Position numbers and translations under genes: made by a program | Part shown: positions 1-6,912 of the stretch, piece after piece | How positions within the stretch are numbered: the stretch's first letter is position 1 | How the letters are laid out: each line of letters opens with the position of its first letter | From: an uncultured Bacilli bacterium | Lineage (GTDB): Bacteria > Bacillota_I > Bacilli_A > RF39 > UBA660 | Direction of reading: 5' to 3' | Length of the DNA: 10,007 bases | Assembly (NCBI GenBank): GCA_947628325.1 | Contig: CANQZL010000037.1 | Span: 1-10,007, forward strand | The notes under the pieces: generated by a model | Told to the model about the DNA's origin: nothing | Database searches by the model: none | Seen by the model: only the letters and a program-made list of their open reading frames with translations

Positions 1-81
1 AGAGGTATTATTGGTCCACAAAATGGTTCAAAACCACGTGAAGTTTTAGCAGGTAAACAAGAAACAAACGTAGAAGAATAA
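1..81 (+). CDS. 3' end of an unrecognised protein (partial, 26 residues visible)
   Basis: The frame is open from the first base and ends at TAA 79-81. It encodes 26 residues beginning RGIIGPQNGSKPREVLAG and ending in an acidic NVEE tail. The codons are less A/T-extreme than those of the genes that follow, with cca cgt gaa gtt in the readable part, which would suit a well-expressed housekeeping gene. I could not assign a family from so short a tail. The last codons form the left arm of a terminator hairpin, so this gene belongs to a transcription unit that ends here and is separate from the next gene. Confidence 0.7.
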   Translation, partial: RGIIGPQNGSKPREVLAGKQETNVEE

Positions 82-95
82 TTCTACGTTTTAAT
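66..95 (+). terminator. Intrinsic terminator overlapping the stop codon of the first gene
   Basis: A ten-base stem pairs 66-75 (AAACGTAGAA) with 82-91 (TTCTACGTTT) around the loop GAATAA, which contains the TAA stop. A T-rich tail follows (TTTAATTT). The stem has few G-C pairs but no mismatch, and the tail is right for a rho-independent terminator on the + strand. Confidence 0.75.
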
Positions 96-99
96 TTGA

Positions 100-128
100 T
101 TTAAAAGTCTAGATAATTATGTTATAAT
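100..128 (+). promoter_or_regulatory. Sigma-A type promoter with extended -10 for the four-gene run
   Basis: The -10 box TATAAT lies at 123-128 and is preceded by TGT at 120-122, making an extended -10. A weak -35, TTTAAA at 100-105, sits 17 bases upstream. Transcription should start near 135, giving a leader of only about 17 bases before the ATG at 152. The ribosome-binding site GGAGGTG is at 140-146. An alternative -35, TTGATT at 96-101, has a spacer of 21 bases, which is too long. Confidence 0.7.
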
Positions 129-151
129 TATTACATAATGGAGGTGTAGAT

Positions 152-1813
152 ATGATATGTCGTAAATGTAAAAAAACAATTCCTGATAATATTACAATCT
201 GCCCTCATTGTGGAACTTTTACTAAAAGCCAAAAAACAGGTATTAGTAATAGTAAAGTAGTAAAAAATAAATTTATAGCAGAAGATCAAACTAATTTAAT
301 TGGAGGATTAACATCTAAAGATACGACGTCTTTTATGAGTTTAAAAAAAGTAAGTAAGAAAAATAATAATGATTTAAATTTAAAAGATTTTAATTCTTTT
401 ATTGATTATAAAGAAGCTAAAAGAGCAGCTAAAGAACAAGAGGCGTTAAGTAATGATTTTAAACCTTCTAAAACACAAGTTAGTAGTGGGCATGGTTTTT
501 TAAGTGTTTTAAAACCACATTTTGGTGAAGGAAATAAAGAAAAAATTAAAAACTTTAAGCAAGATATTTCTAAGGAAATGATTGATAAAAATAAAACAGG
601 AGCTACTAAAGGTAAGAAAGGACCATCTGTTTTAACTTTAAAAAAAGTTAATCAAAGTAATAAAAGAAATGATTCCAAATTAAGGAAAATTACTTTGCAA
701 AAAGTAAATCTTATAGAAAGAGATATAAAGCCTAAAAAAAGAGAAAGTAGTATTGTTGATATTTTGGCATTTTCTTTAGCTATAGGTATATGGATATTTG
801 TTATAGCATTTATTTTACTTAATAATAAAAAGGAATATTATTTTGATACAGGTGATGATGTTGGAGCAGTTTCATCTACTGTAGATAATGACTTATCTAA
901 TTTAAATGGAGTTTCAAAGTCGGGACAAAGTGAAACAACTACTAGTTTAGGGGTTACATCAATTATTTATGATTATCAATATTTACAACAAGTCAATTTA
1001 GAAAATATAGATGATGTATATCGTTTAATTAGTAGTGATAGTATTAAACAAAAAACTAATTGTCCTAATGAAATAATAAAAATAGAAGAAGAAATTATAA
1101 ATAACTATGGAATTACAGCAGTTAATTTATGTGAGATGAATGCAGACTTAGCTGAAGAATTAAAAAATGTTGTAAAGTATATTTTTGTTAATTATCCTAA
1201 AGCACGTAAATATTTAACTAATATGACTTTAGGTAATGTAGAAGGAGCTTCTTATATAGCTGCATTTATGCCAGTATTTACTTTTGCAACTAGTAATACT
1301 AATACAGGATATCCTGTAGCTATTAAAACACAAATTATTTTAAATGCTAAGTATTTTTTAAATGCTAGTAAATTAAAAAATTCTGTAACTTATGGAGCTA
1401 AAAGTGGGTATTTTCCTCCTAATGCTTCAAGTAGTAGTACAGTAGCTCATGAGTTTGGTCATTATTTATCATATGTTGCCTTATTAAATTATTACAAGAC
1501 AGATAAATTAAATTTTGTAACGGCCTCTAATTCTAAAAAATTATATGAAGTATATGATGATTTTAATCAAGGAGACTTTAGTTATAAAGTTTTACAAGAA
1601 GCTTATGAAAAATATCAAATAAAGTATGGTAATGATGTATCATTTGATGGCTTTAGAGGTAGTATTTCAACTTATGCAATGGCTAAAAATAGTACAGGTA
1701 ATTATATATATGATGAAACTATAGCTGAAGCTTTTCATGATTGTTATTTAAATGGAGATAATGCTAAAAAAGCAAGTCAAATAATATTGGAAACTTTACT
1801 TAGTAAATTATAG
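152..1813 (+). CDS. Membrane-anchored zinc metallopeptidase (HEFGH zincin) with N-terminal zinc ribbon
   Basis: The 553-residue protein begins with a zinc ribbon of two CxxC knuckles (C3, C6, C17, C20). A long Lys/Ser/Asn-rich, probably disordered linker follows to about residue 195. A single membrane segment spans about 201-223, with basic residues before it (KPKKR). The rest should be outside the membrane. It contains HEFGH at 433-437, the zincin HExxH signature, and ETIAE at 522-526 about 85 residues later, where a glutamate third zinc ligand would be expected (E522 or E526). This topology puts the ribbon in the cytosol and the peptidase domain on the outer face. The linker holds three copies of a short motif (SLKKV 63-67, TLKKV 162-166, TLQKV 181-185). 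The ATG has GGAGGTG five bases upstream and the next gene starts nine bases after the stop. I do not recognise an exact peptidase family; zinc-peptidase activity is inferred from the motif. Confidence 0.75.
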   Translation: MICRKCKKTIPDNITICPHCGTFTKSQKTGISNSKVVKNKFIAEDQTNLIGGLTSKDTTSFMSLKKVSKKNNNDLNLKDFNSFIDYKEAKRAAKEQEALSNDFKPSKTQVSSGHGFLSVLKPHFGEGNKEKIKNFKQDISKEMIDKNKTGATKGKKGPSVLTLKKVNQSNKRNDSKLRKITLQKVNLIERDIKPKKRESSIVDILAFSLAIGIWIFVIAFILLNNKKEYYFDTGDDVGAVSSTVDNDLSNLNGVSKSGQSETTTSLGVTSIIYDYQYLQQVNLENIDDVYRLISSDSIKQKTNCPNEIIKIEEEIINNYGITAVNLCEMNADLAEELKNVVKYIFVNYPKARKYLTNMTLGNVEGASYIAAFMPVFTFATSNTNTGYPVAIKTQIILNAKYFLNASKLKNSVTYGAKSGYFPPNASSSSTVAHEFGHYLSYVALLNYYKTDKLNFVTASNSKKLYEVYDDFNQGDFSYKVLQEAYEKYQIKYGNDVSFDGFRGSISTYAMAKNSTGNYIYDETIAEAFHDCYLNGDNAKKASQIILETLLSKL

Positions 1814-1822
1814 GAGGAGTTT

Positions 1823-3421
1823 ATGAAAAAAATAGTATTTATTTTATTAGTATGTCTTTTTTGTAATAAGATAGTTTATGCTTTTGATATAGATATTTCA
1901 GAAGTTAGTTTATCTAGTAAAAGTGATAGTTTAATTAACTTATTAGATAAATCTTATAATATAGAATTAGATGGTTTTGATAAAGTAATTATTGATGATG
2001 AAAATATTAAGTCATTTATAAAAAATGTAACATTACTTTCTCTTAGTGATAAAACTTTTGATGATAAATTTAGTGAATTTAGTAAATCATATTTATATGC
2101 TAGTTCAACAAATGGTTTTGATACTTTAACAGGTTCATTATTTATTAGAATGTTTTTAGAAGAATTAGACAATAAAAATATTGAAGCTAATTATATAAGA
2201 GATATTAAAATAGTTAAATTTAGTGAAGATGATGCCATATCTTTTGTTTATCTTCCTAATTCTAAAGTCAATAATGAAACAAAAGAAGTTGTTTTAATAT
2301 ATTGGTTAAAAAAAGAAAATAATGACTATAAAGTTTACTATCCTTGGTTAACTATCGATGATGATTTAGAAAATTATTTTAAACAGGTTACTTTACAAGA
2401 AGATAAAGGAGAAGTAATTGGTGGAACTTTTAATAAAATATCTTTAACTGGGGAAGATAGTGTTAAAGTTAGTGAAGAATTATTGAGAAATATTTATGAT
2501 AATAATAAACTTAGTAATGTACAAATAACAGGTATGAGTGAATCAGGAAGCAATATTTATGGTAGTGGTTTTGTTATAAGAGAAGGAATAATTGTTACAA
2601 CTTGGTCTAATTTTCTAAAATTTTTAACAGAAAGTAATTATATATATGTTAATGATTGTGAAGGAAATACATATGAGATAGATGGTATAGTAACAGCAGA
2701 TACCAATTATGATGTAGTTGTTTTGAAGTTAAAAAATGAAGTTCTAGAAAAAGTTACTTTAGGCAATCCAAATGAATTAAAAGTAGATGATAAGTTATTT
2801 ACAATTAATAGTAAAGAAAATTCAACATTTAGTATAAATTATGGAACTTTTATATCTATAAATAATGGTCGAATAAAAAACTTATTTGCTTTATCTAGTG
2901 GAGATGTGGGAAGTGCTTTATATAATAGTAATGGTGAAGTAATAGGATTTAATGTTGGAGATGTTTTATATTCTGATTTATCATATGCTAATAGTATTTC
3001 TTATTTAAAAAAATTACAGGATATCTTAGTAAACCAAGACTTTAGTAATATAGGAACTACAGATATCGAAATATTTAAAGAAAGTTATTATAATAAGTAT
3101 GATGGGGAAAATGAATATAATAATATTAATCAAAAAGATATGAATGAATATAAAAAGGTAGGTAATATCTTTGATAAGATTACTCTTCCTTTAATTAAAG
3201 CTTCTTTGGTAGATGATATTCTTAGTTTAAGATATAAAAATGAAATCGGTAATATGTTAGATTCAATGTATTTAGTTTCAGGTTATACTGAAGAATTAGA
3301 AAAAGAGGGTTATAAATTAACTTATCAAAATAACAATAAAATGATTTATCAAAATAATAAATATAGGGTAATTATTAAGAATAATTTAAATTATTTAATA
3401 ATACTGATAATGGAGAATTAA
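1823..3421 (+). CDS. Secreted HtrA-like trypsin-fold protein, probably a catalytically dead pseudoprotease
   Basis: A signal peptide is clear: MKK, a hydrophobic core, and a VYA cleavage site after residue 20. Residues 21 to about 235 form a region I do not recognise. From about 245 to 400 the order of motifs follows HtrA/trypsin-like proteases: GSGFVI, then IVTTWSNF, DTNYDVVVLKL, GDVGSALYNSNGEVIGFN, and ANSISYLKKL. The aspartate is kept (D297). The histidine position, as in the usual VTNxHV, carries S262, and the nucleophile in the usual GNSGGAL carries V362 (GDVGSAL, 360-366). Two of three catalytic residues are therefore missing and peptidase activity is unlikely. No PDZ domain is visible. 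The last 130 residues are unassigned and end without a membrane segment. AGGAGG at 1812-1817 overlaps the previous stop, and the next ATG lies one base after this stop, so translation is probably coupled. It may bind peptides or guide the neighbouring metallopeptidase; that is inference. Confidence 0.75.
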   Translation: MKKIVFILLVCLFCNKIVYAFDIDISEVSLSSKSDSLINLLDKSYNIELDGFDKVIIDDENIKSFIKNVTLLSLSDKTFDDKFSEFSKSYLYASSTNGFDTLTGSLFIRMFLEELDNKNIEANYIRDIKIVKFSEDDAISFVYLPNSKVNNETKEVVLIYWLKKENNDYKVYYPWLTIDDDLENYFKQVTLQEDKGEVIGGTFNKISLTGEDSVKVSEELLRNIYDNNKLSNVQITGMSESGSNIYGSGFVIREGIIVTTWSNFLKFLTESNYIYVNDCEGNTYEIDGIVTADTNYDVVVLKLKNEVLEKVTLGNPNELKVDDKLFTINSKENSTFSINYGTFISINNGRIKNLFALSSGDVGSALYNSNGEVIGFNVGDVLYSDLSYANSISYLKKLQDILVNQDFSNIGTTDIEIFKESYYNKYDGENEYNNINQKDMNEYKKVGNIFDKITLPLIKASLVDDILSLRYKNEIGNMLDSMYLVSGYTEELEKEGYKLTYQNNNKMIYQNNKYRVIIKNNLNYLIILIMEN

Positions 3422-3422
3422 T

Positions 3423-3944
3423 ATGAAAAAAAGAAGAATATTAATACTAATAGTTTTATTTTTAGGATTAATAACTTTAGGTATTATTTTGTTTTTAAAT
3501 AAAACTTATATAAGAGAATATAAAACTGATGATTTTTTAATAAAATATGATAGTACGTGGAAAGTATTAGAAAATGATAATAATATTAAACTGCGTCATA
3601 AAAAGTCTGGTAGTATTTTAGAAATTCAATGTAAAGTATTAGAAAATAATTATATTGATACAAATTTAAAAGACATTATTGAAGATGTTTTAGAAAGTAT
3701 AGAAAAACAAAATGAAGGCTATAAGCTTATTAGTAGAAGTGAACAACCATCTAATAAGTATGAATCTTTTTCATATCTTTATGAAAAAGATAATGAACAA
3801 GCTTTAGTAAATATTTATAAAAAAGATAATAAATTAATTATTATTTATTATGTATCAGAAACTAAATATTATGATATCGTTTTAGATAGTGTAGATTCAA
3901 TATTAGATAGTTTAGAAATAATTACAGGAGAAGGAATTGGTTGA
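3423..3944 (+). CDS. Small membrane-anchored protein with a PsbP/Mog1-like outer domain
   Basis: The 173-residue protein opens with MKKRR and one hydrophobic segment (about 6-25), without an obvious cleavage site or lipobox, so it is probably an N-terminal anchor with the rest outside the cell. The outer part reads as beta-strands followed by a helix and more strands: FLIKYDSTWKVLEND, GSILEIQCKVL, a helix near IEDVLESIEKQN, and paired strands ending in a DSVDSILDSLEII helix. The pattern of a 'WK' after the first strand and a closing helix with regularly spaced aliphatics resembles the PsbP/Mog1/DUF1795 fold, but this is by eye only. GGAG at 3412-3415 lies inside the previous gene. The stop is the only TGA stop in the window, one base before the preferred start of the next gene. 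Its place in the run suggests a partner of the two protease-like proteins. Confidence 0.7.
   Translation: MKKRRILILIVLFLGLITLGIILFLNKTYIREYKTDDFLIKYDSTWKVLENDNNIKLRHKKSGSILEIQCKVLENNYIDTNLKDIIEDVLESIEKQNEGYKLISRSEQPSNKYESFSYLYEKDNEQALVNIYKKDNKLIIIYYVSETKYYDIVLDSVDSILDSLEIITGEGIG
3926..3935 (+). promoter_or_regulatory. Ribosome-binding site that decides the start of the fourth gene
   Basis: Two overlapping purine runs, AGGAG (3926-3930) and AAGGA (3931-3935), precede two possible starts. AGGAG suits a TTG at 3937 (six bases away). AAGGA, aligned to the full AAGGAGG consensus, suits the ATG at 3946. I prefer the ATG because it is the commoner codon and the first conserved-looking residues follow it; the TTG start would add only three residues. 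Confidence 0.5.
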
Positions 3945-3945
3945 T

Positions 3946-4824
3946 ATGGAAAAATTACTAGATACACAATTATTTGATTTAATTAAACAATACAATGATT
4001 TTGGGGTAGGTTTACATGGTATTAGGAATGAAAATGGTCTTCATCAAAAAATAGCTATGGAAATATTTAGAAGTTATTTAAAACTTGGTGGTAGTTATAG
4101 AAGTATTAATGGTAATGTAGAAGAAATAGGTATAGTTGGAAGGGATGATTCTAGTATAAATTCTGCTTTACATGGTTATGTTTGGGGGGAATATCAAAAT
4201 AATATTATTGTTTTATATCCACCATATATTGAAAATGATAAAGGAGAAAAATTATACTTGGGTTATACAGAAAGCCCAAAGGCTGGATATGATCAAGATA
4301 CTCCACGTTCTCTTATGGATATTGTTTGTTCATCACTTGGGTATATACCTAAAGAATTTATTTTGGGATATTATATTGATAAAGAGCATAAACTAGGTGA
4401 TGATAAATTAAAGGAAAATATTACTTATGATTTTATAAGAAATCCTAATTTTTGTAATGGATATAAAGTTAATAATGAATTATTTGATTTAATAAAGAAT
4501 TCAATTATAAAGGAGTTTGGTCTTATAAATTTTGCTAAAGCTTGTATGGAGTCTTTAGAAAAATTAGATATGACACCATTAGAAAATTATTGTAGTAATA
4601 GTATTAATAAAATTGTTTTTTCCGATTTACGAGAAGGATTGGATGAAAAAATTTATAATGATGTAAAAGAAAGAATAGAAAGAAAGAAGAAATTAAATAG
4701 TACTTTTTCTTCACAAAGACAAGAAGATGCTTTAGAGAAAAAAATTCAAGAATATTTAAAAAAACAAACAGAGTTACAAATAGAAGCAGATAAAGGAAAC
4801 AAAAGAGGAACTTTTAAGATGTAA
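3946..4824 (+). CDS. Cytoplasmic protein of unknown function with weak ADP-ribosyltransferase-like motifs
   Basis: The protein has 292 residues from the ATG, with no signal peptide or membrane segment. Residues 18-30 (DFGVGLHGIRNEN) place a histidine (H24) in an 'LHG' turn. This is followed by GSYRSINGN, a strand NNIIVLYPPYI, and IPKEFILGYY with a glutamate (E137). A histidine near the start, a serine or tyrosine strand and a late 'P-x-E-h-I' strand is the outline of the H-Y/S-E group of ADP-ribosyltransferase folds (compare KptA-like and toxin domains). I judge this from pattern alone. The second half is helical and the last 45 residues are a charged, coiled-coil-like tail rich in Lys, Gln and Glu, ending GTFKM. 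The gene begins one base after the stop of the anchored protein and is the last of the run, closed by a terminator. It may be the cytosolic member of the envelope unit, or simply an unrelated passenger. Confidence 0.65.
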   Translation: MEKLLDTQLFDLIKQYNDFGVGLHGIRNENGLHQKIAMEIFRSYLKLGGSYRSINGNVEEIGIVGRDDSSINSALHGYVWGEYQNNIIVLYPPYIENDKGEKLYLGYTESPKAGYDQDTPRSLMDIVCSSLGYIPKEFILGYYIDKEHKLGDDKLKENITYDFIRNPNFCNGYKVNNELFDLIKNSIIKEFGLINFAKACMESLEKLDMTPLENYCSNSINKIVFSDLREGLDEKIYNDVKERIERKKKLNSTFSSQRQEDALEKKIQEYLKKQTELQIEADKGNKRGTFKM

Positions 4825-4856
4825 AAGAAGCCAATTTGACATTGACTTCTTTTTTC
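4825..4856 (+). terminator. Intrinsic terminator closing the four-gene run
   Basis: AAGAAG (4825-4830) pairs with CTTCTT (4846-4851). After one C-A mismatch, CAA (4832-4834) pairs with TTG (4842-4844), leaving the loop TTTGACA. A run of T's (4850-4855) follows. It begins at the base after the stop codon. Confidence 0.75.
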
Positions 4857-4865
4857 CTTTATAAT
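4836..4865 (+). promoter_or_regulatory. Full-consensus sigma-A promoter for engB, nested in the preceding terminator
   Basis: The -35 TTGACA (4836-4841) and -10 TATAAT (4860-4865) are both exact consensus, separated by 18 bases. The -35 lies in the terminator loop and the terminator's T tract serves as the spacer. Transcription should begin near 4872, only about 12 bases before the preferred GTG start of engB. Confidence 0.8.
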
Positions 4866-4873
4866 AATGTCGT

Positions 4874-4879
4874 GGTGAT
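4874..4879 (+). promoter_or_regulatory. GGTGAT ribosome-binding site that decides the engB start
   Basis: GGTGAT pairs with the 5' side of the anti-Shine-Dalgarno region (complement of GGTGATC) and lies four bases before the GTG at 4884. The ATG at 4878 overlaps this site and has no room for its own. The same GGTGAT element precedes the ATG of the gene at 8374. Confidence 0.55.
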
Positions 4880-4883
4880 GATT

Positions 4884-5474
4884 GTGAAAATTGATTCTGT
4901 AGAACTTAAAAGTATTGCAGTAAGAGCAAGTCAATATCCTGAAGATTCTTTACCAGAGTTCTTATTAGTAGGACGAAGTAATGTTGGTAAAAGTTCATTC
5001 ATTAATTCGATAGTAGGACGACGTGAGTATGCTCATACTAGTGCGACACCAGGTAAAACCCAAACTTTAAATTTTTACTTAGTTAATGAAAAATTCTATC
5101 TTGTTGATGTCCCTGGTTATGGCTTTGCGACTGTCTCAAAAAATATCCAGCAGAAATTTGGTATGATGATAGAAGAATACCTTAAAAATAGAGAATATTT
5201 AAAAAGAGTGTTTTTATTGGTTGACTTTAGACATAAACCTACAGAAGATGATTTACTTATGTATAACTTCTTAAAATATTATCAATTAGATGTTACAATA
5301 GTAGCAACTAAATATGATAAAGTAGGTCAAAAAGAAAAAGCTAAATGTGAAAAAGCTTTAGTTGAAGCATTTCCCTTAAAAGAAAATGATAATATAGTAT
5401 TATTTTCTTCAGCTACTAAAAAAGGTCGTGAAGAAATATACTCTATAATAAGTAATAGTTTGAGTTCTCTTTAG
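4884..5474 (+). CDS. engB: Ribosome-biogenesis GTP-binding protein EngB/YsxC (YihA family)
   Basis: EngB is a small essential GTPase needed for assembly of the large ribosomal subunit. It acts in the cytoplasm. With the GTG start the protein has 196 residues, very close to the family norm of about 195. The opening (KIDSVELKSIAVRASQYP) lines up residue for residue with the Bacillus YsxC N-terminus up to the QYP. G1 is GRSNVGKSS (30-38), the switch I region TPGKTQT is at 55-61, G3 is DVPGYG (75-80), G4 is TKYD (142-145), and a G5-like SSATKKG lies near the end. An in-frame ATG at 4878 would add two residues. A TTG further upstream at 4836 lies in the -35 box and cannot be on the transcript. The gene has its own promoter and terminator, so it is probably monocistronic. 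The last codons are part of the terminator stem. Confidence 0.95.
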   Translation: MKIDSVELKSIAVRASQYPEDSLPEFLLVGRSNVGKSSFINSIVGRREYAHTSATPGKTQTLNFYLVNEKFYLVDVPGYGFATVSKNIQQKFGMMIEEYLKNREYLKRVFLLVDFRHKPTEDDLLMYNFLKYYQLDVTIVATKYDKVGQKEKAKCEKALVEAFPLKENDNIVLFSSATKKGREEIYSIISNSLSSL

Positions 5475-5483
5475 AACTCTTTT
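5462..5483 (+). terminator. Intrinsic terminator of engB, overlapping its stop codon
   Basis: GAGTTCT (5462-5468) and AGAACTC (5473-5479) form a perfect seven-base stem with a CTTT loop, followed by TTTT and a T-rich stretch. The TAG stop (5472-5474) spans the loop and the right arm. Confidence 0.8.
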
Positions 5484-5530
5484 AATTTGTAAACTTATAT
5501 AATATAATATTGATAATTATTAAGGTAAGT

Positions 5531-5559
5531 TTTACTTATTTTTAAACTTATGTTAAAAT
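5531..5559 (+). promoter_or_regulatory. Promoter of der
   Basis: The -10 TAAAAT (5554-5559) is preceded by TGT (5551-5553), an extended -10. TTTACT (5531-5536) is a fair -35 at 17 bases. The start of transcription should be near 5566, about 21 bases before the ATG. The ribosome-binding site is the purine run AAAGGGAG at 5572-5579. Two further TATAAT boxes at 5498-5503 and 5503-5508 lack a good -35. Confidence 0.6.
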
Positions 5560-5586
5560 ACCACGAGAAAGAAAGGGAGTATTTAT

Positions 5587-6912
5587 ATGAAAAAAACAGT
5601 CTGTTTAATAGGAAGACCAAATGTTGGTAAAAGTACTTTATTTAATCGTTTAATTAAAGAAAATAAATCTATTATTTTAGATACTCCTGGAGTAACTAGA
5701 GATCGTATATATGGCGATGTAACATATGAAGATAAAACTTTTCTTTTAGTTGATACTGGTGGTATTGATTTAGGAGATGGCGATTTTAATAAAGATATAA
5801 AAATTCAAGCTGAAATAGCGATAGCTGAATCAGATGTTATTGTCTTTATTGTAGATGGTCGTAGTGATTTAACAAGTAATGATTTATATATTCGAGATAT
5901 GTTGATGAAGACTAATAAAAAAGTAATAGTTGCATTAAATAAATTAGATAATCTTAATATGCAAGAAGAAAGAATTTATTATTACTATGAATTAGGATTT
6001 GAATATGTTATTCCTATTTCAGCAACTCATAATTTAGGGATAGGAGAATTATTAGAAGAAATTACAAAAGATTTTACTACTTCTCAAGAACTAGATGAAG
6101 ATATTTTAAAATTCTGTATAATAGGAAGACCTAATGTAGGTAAAAGTAGTTTAGTAAATGCTTTATTAAATGAAGAAAGATCTATTGTCTCAGATGTTGC
6201 TGGAACAACAAGGGATTCTTTGGATACTAAGTTTAAATATAATAATGAAGAATATATTGTAATAGATACGGCGGGGATGCGTAAGAAGGGACGTATTTAT
6301 GAATCAATTGAAAAATATAGTTTATTAAGAAGTTTAAAAGCTATTGATCGTGCTGATGTTTGTGTCTTAGTAATTGATGCTAAAGAAGGTATTATTGAAC
6401 ATGATAAACATATAGCTTCCTATGCTATAGAAGCTGGTAAAGGATTAGTTTTAGTCGTAAATAAATGGGATACTATTGAAAATAAAGATCAAGCTATTCA
6501 TGATTGGAAATTACTTTTAAAAAATGAATTTCAATTTATGACTTATGCTAAAGTAGTATTTTTATCAGCTTTAACTAAAAAAAGACTACATACGTTAATG
6601 CCTGAAATAATTAGTGCTTATGAAAATAATCATCGTGAAGTAAAAACATCTTTATTAAATAATGTTATAAATGATGCAACAGAATTACATGAAGCTCCTG
6701 GTTATAAAGGGAAGAAATTAAAAATTTATTTTAGTAGTCAAACAGGAATATGTCCCCCAAAATTTACCTTTAGATGTAACAATAAAGGACTAGTTCATTT
6801 TAGTTATGAAAGATACTTAGAAAATACCATTAGAAATAATTTTGATTTTACAGGAACACCAATTATTCTTCAATTTAAAAATAGAGGTAGTAAAGATGAA
6901 GATGATGAATAA
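5587..6912 (+). CDS. der: Ribosome biogenesis GTPase Der (EngA)
   Basis: Der is the double-GTPase essential for maturation of the 50S ribosomal subunit. It works in the cytoplasm on ribosomal RNA intermediates. The 441 residues show both G domains in order. The first has GRPNVGKST at 9-17, DTPGVTRDR (switch I), DTGG and NKLD at 118-121. The second has GRPNVGKSS at 180-188, DVAGTTRDS, DTAG and NKWD at 292-295. The C-terminal third, from about 350, is the KH-like domain (LHEAPGYKGKKLKIYF, ICPPKFTFRCN, SYERYLENTIRNNFDFTGTPI). Length is near the usual 436 of Firmicutes. The protein ends in a short acidic tail (SKDEDDE) whose codons are the left arm of the following hairpin. No key residue is missing. 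A promoter of its own precedes it, and the next gene follows 22 bases after the stop. Confidence 0.97.
   Translation: MKKTVCLIGRPNVGKSTLFNRLIKENKSIILDTPGVTRDRIYGDVTYEDKTFLLVDTGGIDLGDGDFNKDIKIQAEIAIAESDVIVFIVDGRSDLTSNDLYIRDMLMKTNKKVIVALNKLDNLNMQEERIYYYYELGFEYVIPISATHNLGIGELLEEITKDFTTSQELDEDILKFCIIGRPNVGKSSLVNALLNEERSIVSDVAGTTRDSLDTKFKYNNEEYIVIDTAGMRKKGRIYESIEKYSLLRSLKAIDRADVCVLVIDAKEGIIEHDKHIASYAIEAGKGLVLVVNKWDTIENKDQAIHDWKLLLKNEFQFMTYAKVVFLSALTKKRLHTLMPEIISAYENNHREVKTSLLNNVINDATELHEAPGYKGKKLKIYFSSQTGICPPKFTFRCNNKGLVHFSYERYLENTIRNNFDFTGTPIILQFKNRGSKDEDDE

Noticed and set aside
1954..2172. Open frame of 72 codons on the - strand
   Set aside because: It lies wholly inside the HtrA-like gene, has no homology I can see, and is a by-product of A/T-rich coding sequence.
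3322..3357. Direct repeat TTATCAAAATAA, twice, 24 bases apart
   Set aside because: It is in frame in the HtrA-like gene and encodes YQN-type repeats; in such A/T-rich sequence it needs no special explanation.
3942..3944. TGA read as tryptophan (Mycoplasma code)
   Set aside because: All tryptophans in recognised motifs (NKWD, DPTW) are TGG, and no long gene has an internal TGA; TGA here is a plausible stop just before the next start.
3937..3945. TTG start for the fourth gene
   Set aside because: It is possible, with AGGAG six bases away, but the ATG at 3946 also has a usable site and is the commoner codon.
4172..4396. Open frame of 74 codons on the + strand
   Set aside because: It is in another frame of the gene at 3946-4824 and its hydrophobic, Ile-rich translation is typical of a shadow frame.
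4836..4883. Upstream TTG start for engB, adding 16 residues
   Set aside because: The TTG is the first half of the -35 box and the added residues come from the terminator loop and T tract; the EngB family does not have them.
4746..4934. Open frame of 62 codons on the - strand
   Set aside because: It crosses the gene end, terminator, promoter and engB start on the other strand, with no ribosome-binding site of note.
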